Shown piece after piece: positions 8,175 to 15,363 of a stretch of 64,000 bases of DNA. The stretch is from NCBI GenBank assembly GCA_026400435.1, contig JAPLOZ010000085.1:92717-156716 (forward strand), given 5' to 3'. Position numbers and translations under genes: made by a program. This DNA is from Hyphomicrobiales bacterium (GTDB taxonomy: Bacteria; Pseudomonadota; Alphaproteobacteria; Rhizobiales; Rhizobiaceae). The notes under the pieces are model-generated. The model was not told the origin of the DNA. It saw only the letters and a list, made by a program, of their open reading frames with translations, and searched no databases. Position 1 is the first letter of the stretch, and each line of letters opens with the position of its first letter.

Positions 8175-9136
8175 CGAAACCGCTCGGCGCGCTCGGCGGT
8201 TCGCTTGATCATTGCGATCACCCGCTCCTTGGCCATGAACTGCAGCATGTGCCCCTGCCCATCGATCAGTTCGAAGTCGAGGTCGGCGATCTTTTCGCGC
8301 ATCGGCAGTCCGTGCCTGCGGGGGTCGAGTACGCGGTCGGCCGAACCGAACATCATCGCAGCCGGCATGACCATCTCGCCGTAGCGCTTTTCGATCGCGC
8401 CGAGATCTTCCTCGATCGCCACGACGTCGCTGGCCGTCGCAAAGAAATGGCTTGGCCTCAGTCCCAGCGTGCCGCCGCCGGCTATGATATAGTCTTCCGG
8501 CCATTTCTGGGGGCCGAAAACGAAATCGAGCGTTTGCGGCGCACATTTGAGCGCGGTCGGAATGGCCGTCGTATGCGAGATCAGCCACCGCTTGAGCCTC
8601 GACTTGATGTAGAGGCCCTTGAACTCCGCCCGTATCTCGGACTCCATATGCGTCAAGGGAGCGAGCGCCAGGACGCCAGAGATAGAATCAGGGTGGTTCA
8701 ACGCCACGGTCAGCGCGACCGCTCCGCCGAGCGAATGGCCCACGAGGAGCGGCCGTTCCAGCCCGAGATGCTTGATGAAGTCGGCGACGATGCCGGCCTG
8801 CACGGGCAGCCTTGCGGTGGCGCCGGGGGCGCGAACCGAGTAGCCGGACCCCGGCCGGTCGAGCGCGATCAGCCGATGGTCGGGCAACAGCGGAAAGGTT
8901 GGGTGGAGAAAGTGGTGCAGCTGGCCGCCAAGCCCGTGCACGAAGACGATCGGCCTGCCCTCGCCCCTGTCGACGTAGTGGATGCGGTTGCCGCCGATCT
9001 CAACGAACCTGCCTGCCGGCGGCACCAGTCGTTCGGCGCGCGCTGCGATCCGTCGCGTCGCCAGAACGTAGTAGCCGACCACCAGAAAGGCGCCAAGAAA
9101 GACGATGCTGAATGTCCAGCCGACGACGGATGCCAT
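8171..9136 (-). CDS. Membrane-anchored alpha/beta hydrolase
   Basis: A 321-residue alpha/beta hydrolase with one N-terminal membrane segment (residues about 6-27, WTFSIVFLGAFLVVGYYVL) that probably anchors it in the inner membrane. Motifs are IVFVHGLGG (oxyanion hole), DRPGSGYS, the nucleophile elbow GHSLGG, an acid in FGSADRVLD, and the catalytic His in DGQGHMLQF. The sequence resembles haloalkane dehalogenase or epoxide hydrolase type members, but the substrate is unknown. It is a single gene reading away from wrbA's terminator. Confidence 0.85.
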   Translation of the reverse strand: MASVVGWTFSIVFLGAFLVVGYYVLATRRIAARAERLVPPAGRFVEIGGNRIHYVDRGEGRPIVFVHGLGGQLHHFLHPTFPLLPDHRLIALDRPGSGYSVRAPGATARLPVQAGIVADFIKHLGLERPLLVGHSLGGAVALTVALNHPDSISGVLALAPLTHMESEIRAEFKGLYIKSRLKRWLISHTTAIPTALKCAPQTLDFVFGPQKWPEDYIIAGGGTLGLRPSHFFATASDVVAIEEDLGAIEKRYGEMVMPAAMMFGSADRVLDPRRHGLPMREKIADLDFELIDGQGHMLQFMAKERVIAMIKRTAERAERFR

Positions 9137-9205
9137 GATGCCCCGGAAACAGTTTCAACGTCAGACTAGCGCGTTCAAATTGCTGGGCAAGACTTCGTCG
9201 CTAGC

Positions 9206-9236
9206 AAAAAAAGGGCGGCGTGTTTCAGCCGCCCTT
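9206..9236 (-). terminator. Rho-independent terminator of wrbA
   Basis: On the minus strand, stem AAGGGCGGC/GCCGCCCTT (9228-9236 with 9211-9219) with an eight-base loop is followed by a run of T residues (A-run 9206-9212 on the plus strand). It lies 18 bases after the wrbA stop. Confidence 0.85.
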
Positions 9237-9253
9237 CATCGCAGAGCAGGCTA

Positions 9254-9853
9254 TCAGCCGTGCAGCTTGTTGGTGATCTCCGCGAGACGCTTGCCCTGGA
9301 ACTTCGCGCCTTCGAGTTCCTGCGCCGACGGCTGCCGCGAGCCGTCCGAATCCGAGAGCGTGGTCATGCCATAGGGCGAACCGCCGCGCACGACGTCGAC
9401 GCCGGACTGGCCGGGATACGCATAGGAAAGCGGCACGATGATCAGGCCGTGATGCTGGAGGGAAGCCTGCGTGGTGAGGATGGCGAGTTCCTGGCCGCCG
9501 TGCTGCGTGGCGGTAGAGGACATGACAGTCGCGACCTTGTTGATCAGGGCACCCTTGGCCCAGAGCGGCCCGGTCTTGTCAAAGAAGTTCTTCAACTGCG
9601 CAGCCATCAGGCCAAAACGCGTCGAGATGCCGAAGATGAAGCCGTCGTACTGGTCGAGTTCCAGCGGATCGGCAATCGGTGCGTCCTGGTCCAGCTTGTA
9701 GTATGCGGCCTTCGCGACGTCCTCGGGCACCAGTTCCTTGACCCGCTTGATCGTCACTTCTGCGCCGGTCTCCCTGGCGCCCTCCGCGGCGGCCTTGGCC
9801 ATCTGTTCCATATGCCCCCAGCTGGAATAGTAGAGTACGAGAATCTTGGCCAT
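9254..9853 (-). CDS. wrbA: NAD(P)H:quinone oxidoreductase WrbA
   Basis: A 199-residue flavodoxin-like protein that reduces quinones by two electrons using FMN and NAD(P)H, protecting against quinone redox cycling. The phosphate loop [12 protein letters not shown] at residues 7-18, the segment [15 protein letters not shown], and the tail segment [19 protein letters not shown] are diagnostic for WrbA. The start at 9853 gives the usual family length; the frame stays open 14 codons further. It is followed by a strong terminator and divergent from the CinA-like gene. Confidence 0.95.
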   Translation of the reverse strand: MAKILVLYYSSWGHMEQMAKAAAEGARETGAEVTIKRVKELVPEDVAKAAYYKLDQDAPIADPLELDQYDGFIFGISTRFGLMAAQLKNFFDKTGPLWAKGALINKVATVMSSTATQHGGQELAILTTQASLQHHGLIIVPLSYAYPGQSGVDVVRGGSPYGMTTLSDSDGSRQPSAQELEGAKFQGKRLAEITNKLHG

Positions 9854-9910
9854 TGCGTCTCTCCTTGGCTTCAACAAGTGCAGGGCGCGCGTCATGGCGC
9901 CGATCCGACT

Positions 9911-10011
9911 TCAGATAGCGGCTGCAGCGTTGCATGGAAACCGCCGGTATGCCGACAGATCGTTCACAGTTTCGCGTGACGTTGCGGCCATGCGCCCGTC
10001 GCGCTATCTGA
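9911..10011. promoter_or_regulatory. Inverted repeat flanking the wrbA/CinA-like divergent promoter
   Basis: TCAGATAGCG at 9911-9920 and its exact complement CGCTATCTGA at 10002-10011 are separated by 81 bases in the region between two divergent genes. An operator pair bridged by a looping regulator is one reading. No known regulator matches. Confidence 0.3.
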
Positions 10012-10036
10012 CAGCCGCATCCTGGAGGTCGCCGCC

Positions 10037-10777
10037 ATGCCCAACGTCGTCACTGCAGCAATGATCGTGATCGGCGATGAAATCCTGTCCGGCCGCACCA
10101 AGGACAAGAACATCGGACACCTTGCCGACATCATGACCGCCATCGGCATCGACCTCAAGGAAGTGCGTGTCGTGGCCGACGAGGAAGACGAGATCGCCGC
10201 AACTGTAAATGCGCTGCGCAACCGCTACGACTACGTCTTCACCACCGGCGGGATTGGCCCCACGCACGATGACATCACCGCGGATTCGGTCGCCAAGGCG
10301 TTCGGCGTGCCTTGCGACTACGACGAAAAGGCGATGGCCCTCTTGGCCAACAGCTATGATGCGCGTGGAATAGAGTTCAACGACGCGCGCAAGCGGATGG
10401 CCCGCATGCCGGTCGGAGCAGCCCACATCGACAACCCCGTTTCGGTCGCACCGGGCTTTCGTATCGGCAACGTTCACGTCATGGCCGGAGTGCCGTCCAT
10501 ATTTCAGGCCATGCTCGACAATGTCGTTCCGACGCTCAGGACAGGCGCCAAGCTGCTGTCCGCCACGGTCCCCTGCCCGCATGGCGAAGGCATCATCGGC
10601 GGACCGCTGGCGGAAATTCAGAAGGCCCATCCCGAGACGATCATCGGTTCCTACCCAAAATATCTCGACGGCACTTTCCGCACCGACCTCGTGGTTCGGG
10701 CCCGCTCGCGGGAAGCGCTCGATGCCGCGAGACAGGCCATCGAGGCCATGGTTGCGGGGCTTGCCGAGGCGCAATAA
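10037..10777 (+). CDS. CinA-like molybdopterin-binding domain protein
   Basis: A 246-residue protein with the MoCF_biosynth fold shared by MogA, MoeA and the N-terminal half of CinA. Signature segments are MIVIGDEILSGRTKDKN, the FTTGGIGPTHDDIT motif (residues 68-81), and VHVMAGVPSIFQAML. The C-terminal nicotinamide-nucleotide amidase domain of full CinA is absent, so this is the single-domain form common in rhizobia. Proposed roles include pyrophosphatase action on nucleotide cofactors; the true substrate is uncertain. The start is preceded by CTGGAGG. It stands divergent from wrbA. Confidence 0.88.
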   Translation: MPNVVTAAMIVIGDEILSGRTKDKNIGHLADIMTAIGIDLKEVRVVADEEDEIAATVNALRNRYDYVFTTGGIGPTHDDITADSVAKAFGVPCDYDEKAMALLANSYDARGIEFNDARKRMARMPVGAAHIDNPVSVAPGFRIGNVHVMAGVPSIFQAMLDNVVPTLRTGAKLLSATVPCPHGEGIIGGPLAEIQKAHPETIIGSYPKYLDGTFRTDLVVRARSREALDAARQAIEAMVAGLAEAQ

Positions 10778-10881
10778 CCTAACCAGCTGCGTCAATGCGA
10801 CCTCTGCCGCTTGGCGCAGTTGCAGGGAACCGCTACATCTGGCGCTGAACCGCGCCGTTCGCTGTTCGCCGGGAGAAAGCC

Positions 10882-11706
10882 ATGCCATTCAAGACCATTC
10901 TCGCCATCATCCAGAGTGCTGAGGATGCCCAACGCGTCAGCGATTGCGCAGGCGCATTGGCGTCGCGTTTCGATGCGTATCTGATCGGCCTGCATGCCGA
11001 GGCGCTGCCGATCCCCTATTCCTCGACCATCGGCTTCCCCGATGCCGAGTTCATCCAGGCCTCGACCGAGGTCAACGAGGAGCGCTCGCACGCGATCGAG
11101 GCGATCTTTCGCCAGCGCACGGCCCGCGCCGGCGTGGCGGCTCAATGGCGCAGCCTGGAAAGCTTTTCCGGCGACAGCGCGCATTCGGGAGTAGCCAGCG
11201 CGCGCAGTTGCGACCTCGTCGTCGCCGCCCAGGGCGGCGAAGACGGCGCTTCCCCCGATGTCGACGCGCTTCTCTACGAAGCTGGCCGGCCGGTGCTTGT
11301 CACCCCCCGAGAGGGGCCATCGCTCGCGACCTTCCGGAAGGTCATCGTCGCCTGGAACGGCAGCCGCGAGGCGGCGCGCGCGACGTTCGACGCGTTGCCG
11401 TTCATTCTCGATGCCGAAAGCACCGAGATCCTTGTCATCGATCCGCCCGACAGCCTGGAGAGCTCGGAGCCCGGAGGCGACATAGCCGCAGCGCTCGAAC
11501 GCCATGGCGCGACCGTCACTGTCCACAGCGAAGCGTCGGGCGGACTTGCCACCGACGACGTGATCCGCAAGCGCATATCCGATACCGGTGCAGACCTTCT
11601 CGTTCTCGGCGCATACAGCCATTCCTGGCTGAAGCAGCTTTTGTTCGGGGGCGTGACGCGCACGGTGCTGCACTCGATGCCGGTGACCGCCTTCCTTTCG
11701 CGCTGA
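10882..11706 (+). CDS. Tandem universal stress protein (UspA family)
   Basis: A 274-residue protein made of two UspA-like halves (about 1-145 and 150-274). The second half keeps the nucleotide-binding pattern: the start KVIVAWNGSREAARA, and LGAYSHSWLKQLLFGGVTRTVL near the C-terminus with the G-x2-G-type spacing. The first half is more divergent. Such proteins bind ATP or act as stress-responsive regulators in the cytoplasm. An AGAAAG sequence precedes the ATG. It appears to be monocistronic. Confidence 0.9.
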   Translation: MPFKTILAIIQSAEDAQRVSDCAGALASRFDAYLIGLHAEALPIPYSSTIGFPDAEFIQASTEVNEERSHAIEAIFRQRTARAGVAAQWRSLESFSGDSAHSGVASARSCDLVVAAQGGEDGASPDVDALLYEAGRPVLVTPREGPSLATFRKVIVAWNGSREAARATFDALPFILDAESTEILVIDPPDSLESSEPGGDIAAALERHGATVTVHSEASGGLATDDVIRKRISDTGADLLVLGAYSHSWLKQLLFGGVTRTVLHSMPVTAFLSR

Positions 11707-11815
11707 ACCGCGCCGGTTGCCAGTCTGCATCGGTGCTGCGGGCGCCAAGGACTTGCCAAGCAATATGAGCACCAGCTAATTGCGGGTGCATTCCGTACCA
11801 TTTGGAGTGCAGCCA

Positions 11816-12313
11816 ATGTCGCTTCCCGAAAAAGCTTTCCCCGTCTCCTGGGATCAGTTTCACCGCGATGCGCGCGCGCTCGCTTGGCGGCTCGCGGGCG
11901 TCAACGGAGGATGGAAGGCAATTGTCTGCATCACCCGCGGCGGACTGGTCCCCGCCGCGATCATCTCGCGCGAACTTGGCATCCGCGTGATCGAGACTGT
12001 GTGCGTGGCGTCGTACCACGACTATGCCTCCCAGGGGCAACTCGCCGTCCTCAAGGAAGTCACACCGTCGCTTCTGGCGGATGACGGGGCGGGCGTGCTC
12101 ATCGTCGACGACCTGACGGACACCGGCAAGACAGCCGGCGTCGTCCGCGCGATGCTGCCGAAAGCACATTTCGCGACCGTCTATGCAAAGCCCAAGGGCC
12201 GCCCCCTTGTCGACACCTTCGTCACCGAGGTCAGTCAGGACACGTGGATCTATTTTCCTTGGGACATGGGCTTCACCTACCAGAAGCCGATCGCCGACGA
12301 CCACGCCGGCTGA
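11816..12313 (+). CDS. gpt: Xanthine-guanine phosphoribosyltransferase
   Basis: A 165-residue type I phosphoribosyltransferase that converts xanthine, guanine and, less well, hypoxanthine to nucleotides with PRPP. The PRPP motif [13 protein letters not shown] is present at about residues 97-109, together with an early CITRGGLVP loop and WIYFPWDMG near the C-terminus, typical of bacterial Gpt. GGAG eight bases before the ATG at 11816 fixes the start; an upstream in-frame ATG-less extension to 11780 is not needed. With adenine deaminase it forms the salvage side of purine metabolism in this window. Confidence 0.93.
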   Translation: MSLPEKAFPVSWDQFHRDARALAWRLAGVNGGWKAIVCITRGGLVPAAIISRELGIRVIETVCVASYHDYASQGQLAVLKEVTPSLLADDGAGVLIVDDLTDTGKTAGVVRAMLPKAHFATVYAKPKGRPLVDTFVTEVSQDTWIYFPWDMGFTYQKPIADDHAG

Positions 12314-12517
12314 GCCCACACTTTCCTGCGCTTTCATAGGCAGGTGTCACACTTCAGCGGACGAATCGTGCTCAATTCTGGGCTTGATACGAGGCTGGAG
12401 CGAAGCTGTGGCGTTGAGTGCAAAAATACAATTTGTACTTTTGTTCTCGACAATTAGCCTTAAGATTACTAACGCGGCAAACGAATCGGAGCAAAGGGCC
12501 TTCGCCCGTCGGTGCAT

Positions 12518-13003
12518 ATGAATACCTTGACGACCAACCATCTTATGGAACGGGTGCGCCGGCTTTTCGGCAAGGCGCCGTGCCGACTTCAAGTTGCGGC
12601 ATTGCCCTGGCGCATGACCGAATCCGGCGTCGAGATCATGCTGATCACGAGCCGCGCAAGCGGTCGCTGGGTTCTGCCCAAGGGCTGGCCGGAAGGAACC
12701 GAACAGTTGCACGATGCCGCGGCGCGCGAGGCCGGTGAGGAAGCCGGCATTTCTGGTGCCATCGCCACGCGTCAGGCAGGACGCTACTTCTACGTCAAGG
12801 GGTTGTCTTCCGGCGAGCAGATCGCGTGCGAGGTCCTCGTCTATCCGCTCGAGGTCGACGGCGTCGCCGAAAAGTGGAAGGAACGCCGGCAGCGCAAGCG
12901 CAAGTGGGTGGCCGTCGCCGAGGCGACGCGCATGCTGAGCGAACCCGACCTCTGCAAAGTGGTTGCCGCCTTCGGCGCCAACCCGCGCAGGTTCGCGGCC
13001 TAG
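12518..13003 (+). CDS. Nudix hydrolase
   Basis: A 161-residue hydrolase with a full Nudix box, GWPEGTEQLHDAAAREAGEEAGI (first part at residues 56-65, catalytic REAGEE within 70-76). The KWKERRQRKRKWV segment is typical of the diphosphoinositol polyphosphate phosphohydrolase-like subgroup common in rhizobia; in bacteria the substrate is probably a nucleoside diphosphate derivative. The start may be ATG 12518, GTG 12512 or ATG 12545. An AT-rich promoter region precedes it. The gene converges on a reductase with a nine-base gap. Confidence 0.9.
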   Translation: MNTLTTNHLMERVRRLFGKAPCRLQVAALPWRMTESGVEIMLITSRASGRWVLPKGWPEGTEQLHDAAAREAGEEAGISGAIATRQAGRYFYVKGLSSGEQIACEVLVYPLEVDGVAEKWKERRQRKRKWVAVAEATRMLSEPDLCKVVAAFGANPRRFAA

Positions 13004-13012
13004 GCCGGCGCC

Positions 13013-13735
13013 TCAGACACCATACCGTTCGGTCGCAATCATCGTCGGCTCCACGCCGGCGTCGATCGCGTGCTGTGTGGCGTTCTCCACGAACGGATTG
13101 GAACCACAGACATAGACCCGGCGGGGCTTGGCTGGCAGCCGGCCGAGCGCATTGGCGATCGTCGCAGCACCGATGCGGCCCGTGAGCACCCCTTCGGGCG
13201 GCGCGGCATCGCGCGTCAGCGTCGATACGAGTTCGAAGCCGTCCCGCTTTTCGGCCAGCGCCATCAATTCTTCGCGGAAAAGCAGATCGCCGGATGTGCG
13301 CGCCGAAAACAGAAGCACCATCGGCGCCGTCGATGCGACCAGCGCGCGCTGCCGTGCCATCGAGATGAACGGCACAATGCCCGAACCTCCCCCGACCAGC
13401 AGCACCGGACCAGCATCTTCAGGCGTCCAGACGAAGTGCCCGCCGATCGGTTCCGAAACCTCGATCTCGTCGCCGACCACCACCACGTCGTGGAAGAAGG
13501 GAGACACCTCGCCGTTTTCCAGCTTCTCGATGGCCAGTTCCAGGTAGTCGCTGCCGGCCGGCGCCGAGGCAATGGAGTAGCTGCGCTGCGCCCGGTAGCC
13601 ATCGGGTGCGGTCAACCGCACGCTGACATGTTGGCCCGCAATGAAGGGCGTGAGTTCGGGCAGCCGGAAAATGAAGCTCGACACAACAGCCGAGCGCCGC
13701 ACGATCCCGGTGACGACCGCGGTCTGCCAGCGCAT
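13013..13735 (-). CDS. FAD/NAD(P)-binding reductase, partner of the molybdoenzyme
   Basis: A 240-residue ferredoxin reductase-type flavoprotein. The FAD motif RSYSIAS follows an N-terminal beta-barrel domain, and the nucleotide-binding half shows LVGGGSGIVPFISM and VYVCGSNPFVE. No 2Fe-2S domain is fused. It starts four bases after the stop of the sulfite-oxidase-like gene, so the two are co-transcribed and the flavoprotein probably passes electrons between NAD(P)H and the molybdenum centre. This is inference from context; direction of electron flow is unknown. Confidence 0.88.
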   Translation of the reverse strand: MRWQTAVVTGIVRRSAVVSSFIFRLPELTPFIAGQHVSVRLTAPDGYRAQRSYSIASAPAGSDYLELAIEKLENGEVSPFFHDVVVVGDEIEVSEPIGGHFVWTPEDAGPVLLVGGGSGIVPFISMARQRALVASTAPMVLLFSARTSGDLLFREELMALAEKRDGFELVSTLTRDAAPPEGVLTGRIGAATIANALGRLPAKPRRVYVCGSNPFVENATQHAIDAGVEPTMIATERYGV

Positions 13736-13739
13736 CTGG

Positions 13740-14348
13740 CTAGTCGTTCGTGTAGCGCTGTTCGCGCCACGGGTCGCCATAGCGGTGGTAGCCGCGCAGT
13801 TCCCAGAAGCCGAGCTCGTCCTTCTGGGTGAACTGCAGCCCGTTTATCCACTTGGCCGACTTCCAGAAATAAAGATGCGGCACCAGCAGTCTGGCAGGCC
13901 CGCCATGGTCCGGCGTGATCGGCTTGCCCTCGTAGGCCAGCGCGACCATCGCCCTGCCCCCGACAAGATCCTCGGTCGGCACGTTGGTGGTGTAACCATC
14001 GAAACTGTGCGCGAGGGTAAAGCCGGTTGGCGCTTCGATGCCCGCGTCGGCGAGGATGTCATCCACCAGCACGCCCCGCCAGGCGGTGTCGAATTTCGAC
14101 CAGGTCGTCACGCAATGGATGTCGCGCGTCATCTTTGACTGCGGCAGGTCGTTGAACTCCGCCCATGTCCAGCTCTTGACCGGCCTGATGCCATCCTTGA
14201 GCGTAAAGGTCCATTTGTCAGGCTGGATGCGCGGCGTCGGGCCGGCCGACAGGACCGGAAATCCGCTCTCGAGGAACTGCCCCGGCGGCAGCCGTTCCTG
14301 CGTCGCTTCCGATCCGCCTCCCCTTCCGGTGAATCCGCGCGTCGCCAT
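13740..14348 (-). CDS. Sulfite oxidase-like molybdopterin oxidoreductase
   Basis: A 202-residue protein equivalent to the bare molybdopterin domain of the sulfite oxidase family. The Mo-coordinating cysteine is Cys79 in MTRDIHCVTTWSKF, followed by DTAWRGVLVDD and a late GGPARLLVPHLYFWKSAKW. No haem domain, dimerisation domain or Tat signal is visible, so the enzyme is cytoplasmic and minimal. It is the upstream gene of a two-gene operon with a flavin reductase. Physiological substrate is unknown; methionine sulfoxide, sulfite or nitrogen oxides are all possible by family precedent. Confidence 0.9.
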   Translation of the reverse strand: MATRGFTGRGGGSEATQERLPPGQFLESGFPVLSAGPTPRIQPDKWTFTLKDGIRPVKSWTWAEFNDLPQSKMTRDIHCVTTWSKFDTAWRGVLVDDILADAGIEAPTGFTLAHSFDGYTTNVPTEDLVGGRAMVALAYEGKPITPDHGGPARLLVPHLYFWKSAKWINGLQFTQKDELGFWELRGYHRYGDPWREQRYTND

Positions 14349-14417
14349 CGGGGTTTGTCCTTGTTCTGCTGGTGCTGCGATACCCGGTGCGAAGGATCAC
14401 ATCCGACCTCGAAGCAA

Positions 14418-14654
14418 TCAAGCCCCGATCGCGACAGACGGAAACTCCGACCTGACTTCCGTCGGCAGCAGGCCCAGGTCGTCGAGGTCTCGTTCGCTCA
14501 TCATCGCCAGGGCGGCGCTGCTGCACAACGAAGCCGCAAACACGCAGGCAGCGCTGAGCGATGCCGCAACGAGGTTCAATCGCCACGACATGGTATCGCC
14601 TTTCGTGGGGGCCACGGTATGGGCATTCCCGGTATCGGGTGGGTTGGCTGTCAT
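14418..14654 (-). CDS. Small protein with a DUF1127-like tail
   Basis: A predicted 78-residue protein. AGGAGAG lies eight bases before the ATG at 14654. A second possible start, Met22 (14591), begins a hydrophobic stretch (LVAASLSAACVFAASLCSS) that looks like a signal or membrane segment. It ends with MMSERDLDDLGLLPTEVRSEF, which resembles the C-terminal half of DUF1127 proteins (LxDIGLxRxDI). Some DUF1127 proteins affect small RNA turnover and phosphate or carbon metabolism; this member is too divergent to assign. Confidence 0.5.
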   Translation of the reverse strand: MTANPPDTGNAHTVAPTKGDTMSWRLNLVAASLSAACVFAASLCSSAALAMMSERDLDDLGLLPTEVRSEFPSVAIGA

Positions 14655-15082
14655 GTTCAATCTCTCCTGACCGGAGACACGCAGATAGGGATTCGAAGTT
14701 GCACAGCGTCAGGGGGACCGCGTTGACGATTTCGTGAGCGGGTTGTGCCCCAGCCGGCGAGAGATTCGCTCGCGCCGCTGACCGCGCGACCATCCGCGAG
14801 GGCCAATTCCTCCCCATTATCCACATGGTCGACACACAACATATTGAGGGTCTTAAAAGTTACACAAACGAATCCTTGACGGCTTCCAACGAGTCGCCTT
14901 TTATGGATCATGCGCTCCTGTTGCGGGCGTGGCCGGAAGAATTCCGGACCGGTTGAAAGTTTCCAGATTTGGTGGGTTTGTAGCGCTCGGTTCCGGTTTT
15001 CGGGACCTCCGAGAGGCTTGCCTTTTGCATTGCATGAGGGGTGGGAAATACAAAGTGTCGGGGTGTTAAAAAGAGTCTGTTA
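14655..15082. other. Intergenic region upstream of the nrdJ control sites
   Basis: About 430 bases separate the small DUF1127-like gene from the NrdR boxes. AT-rich patches (around 14837-14875 and 15040-15080) suggest promoters for the two divergent genes. I see no credible coding frame and no recognised RNA gene here. Confidence 0.4.
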
Positions 15083-15098
15083 ACACTATATTTAGTGT
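15083..15098. promoter_or_regulatory. NrdR box 1 upstream of nrdJ
   Basis: ACACTATATTTAGTGT is a perfect 6+6 inverted repeat around a four-base centre and matches the known NrdR-box consensus (ACAC-W-ATAT-W-GTGT). NrdR is the ATP/dATP-sensing repressor of ribonucleotide reductase genes and normally binds paired boxes. A second box follows at the right spacing. Confidence 0.85.
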
Positions 15099-15113
15099 TT
15101 GCGGCCATACTCG

Positions 15114-15129
15114 ACACTAGATAATGTGC
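15114..15129. promoter_or_regulatory. NrdR box 2 upstream of nrdJ
   Basis: ACACTAGATAATGTGC begins 31 bases after box 1, that is three helical turns, the usual arrangement of paired NrdR sites. It is weaker than box 1. It also contains GATAAT (15120-15125), which could serve as a -10 element, so repressor binding would block the promoter. Confidence 0.8.
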
Positions 15130-15363
15130 CTTCTTCCGATCGAGGATTCGGAACGTTTTCAGTATCGAGACGCGTTGGCCGAGCCTTTCGAAGGTCAAAA
15201 ACCAAAGTCCCTCAAGGGGTTGGTCATGACCGGGCTGGACTGGGGCGAAGGAACGAGTGGGCCGCCGTCATGGGACGGCGGCGATGCGGAACCGCGTCTG
15301 GCGGGATTGAGGCGGACACCAGCCTCCCAAGACGCTATATGTAGATAAAAGGGACACGGGACC
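15130..15363 (+). other. Long 5' leader of nrdJ with a strong hairpin
   Basis: About 230 bases lie between the second NrdR box and the nrdJ start. GCCGCCGTC (15261-15269) pairs perfectly with GACGGCGGC (15274-15282) around a four-base loop, with no T-tract. I looked for and did not find a cobalamin riboswitch B12 box. A frame open from 15124 to 15348 has no recognisable product. Confidence 0.45.

Noticed and set aside
5293..8200. Integrated element with attachment repeats after tRNA-Leu
   Set aside because: No integrase gene and no second copy of the tRNA 3' end could be seen, so no element is called, only a suspicion.
15130..15363. Cobalamin riboswitch in the nrdJ leader
   Set aside because: I looked for the B12 box and the GCCACTG-type core and found none.
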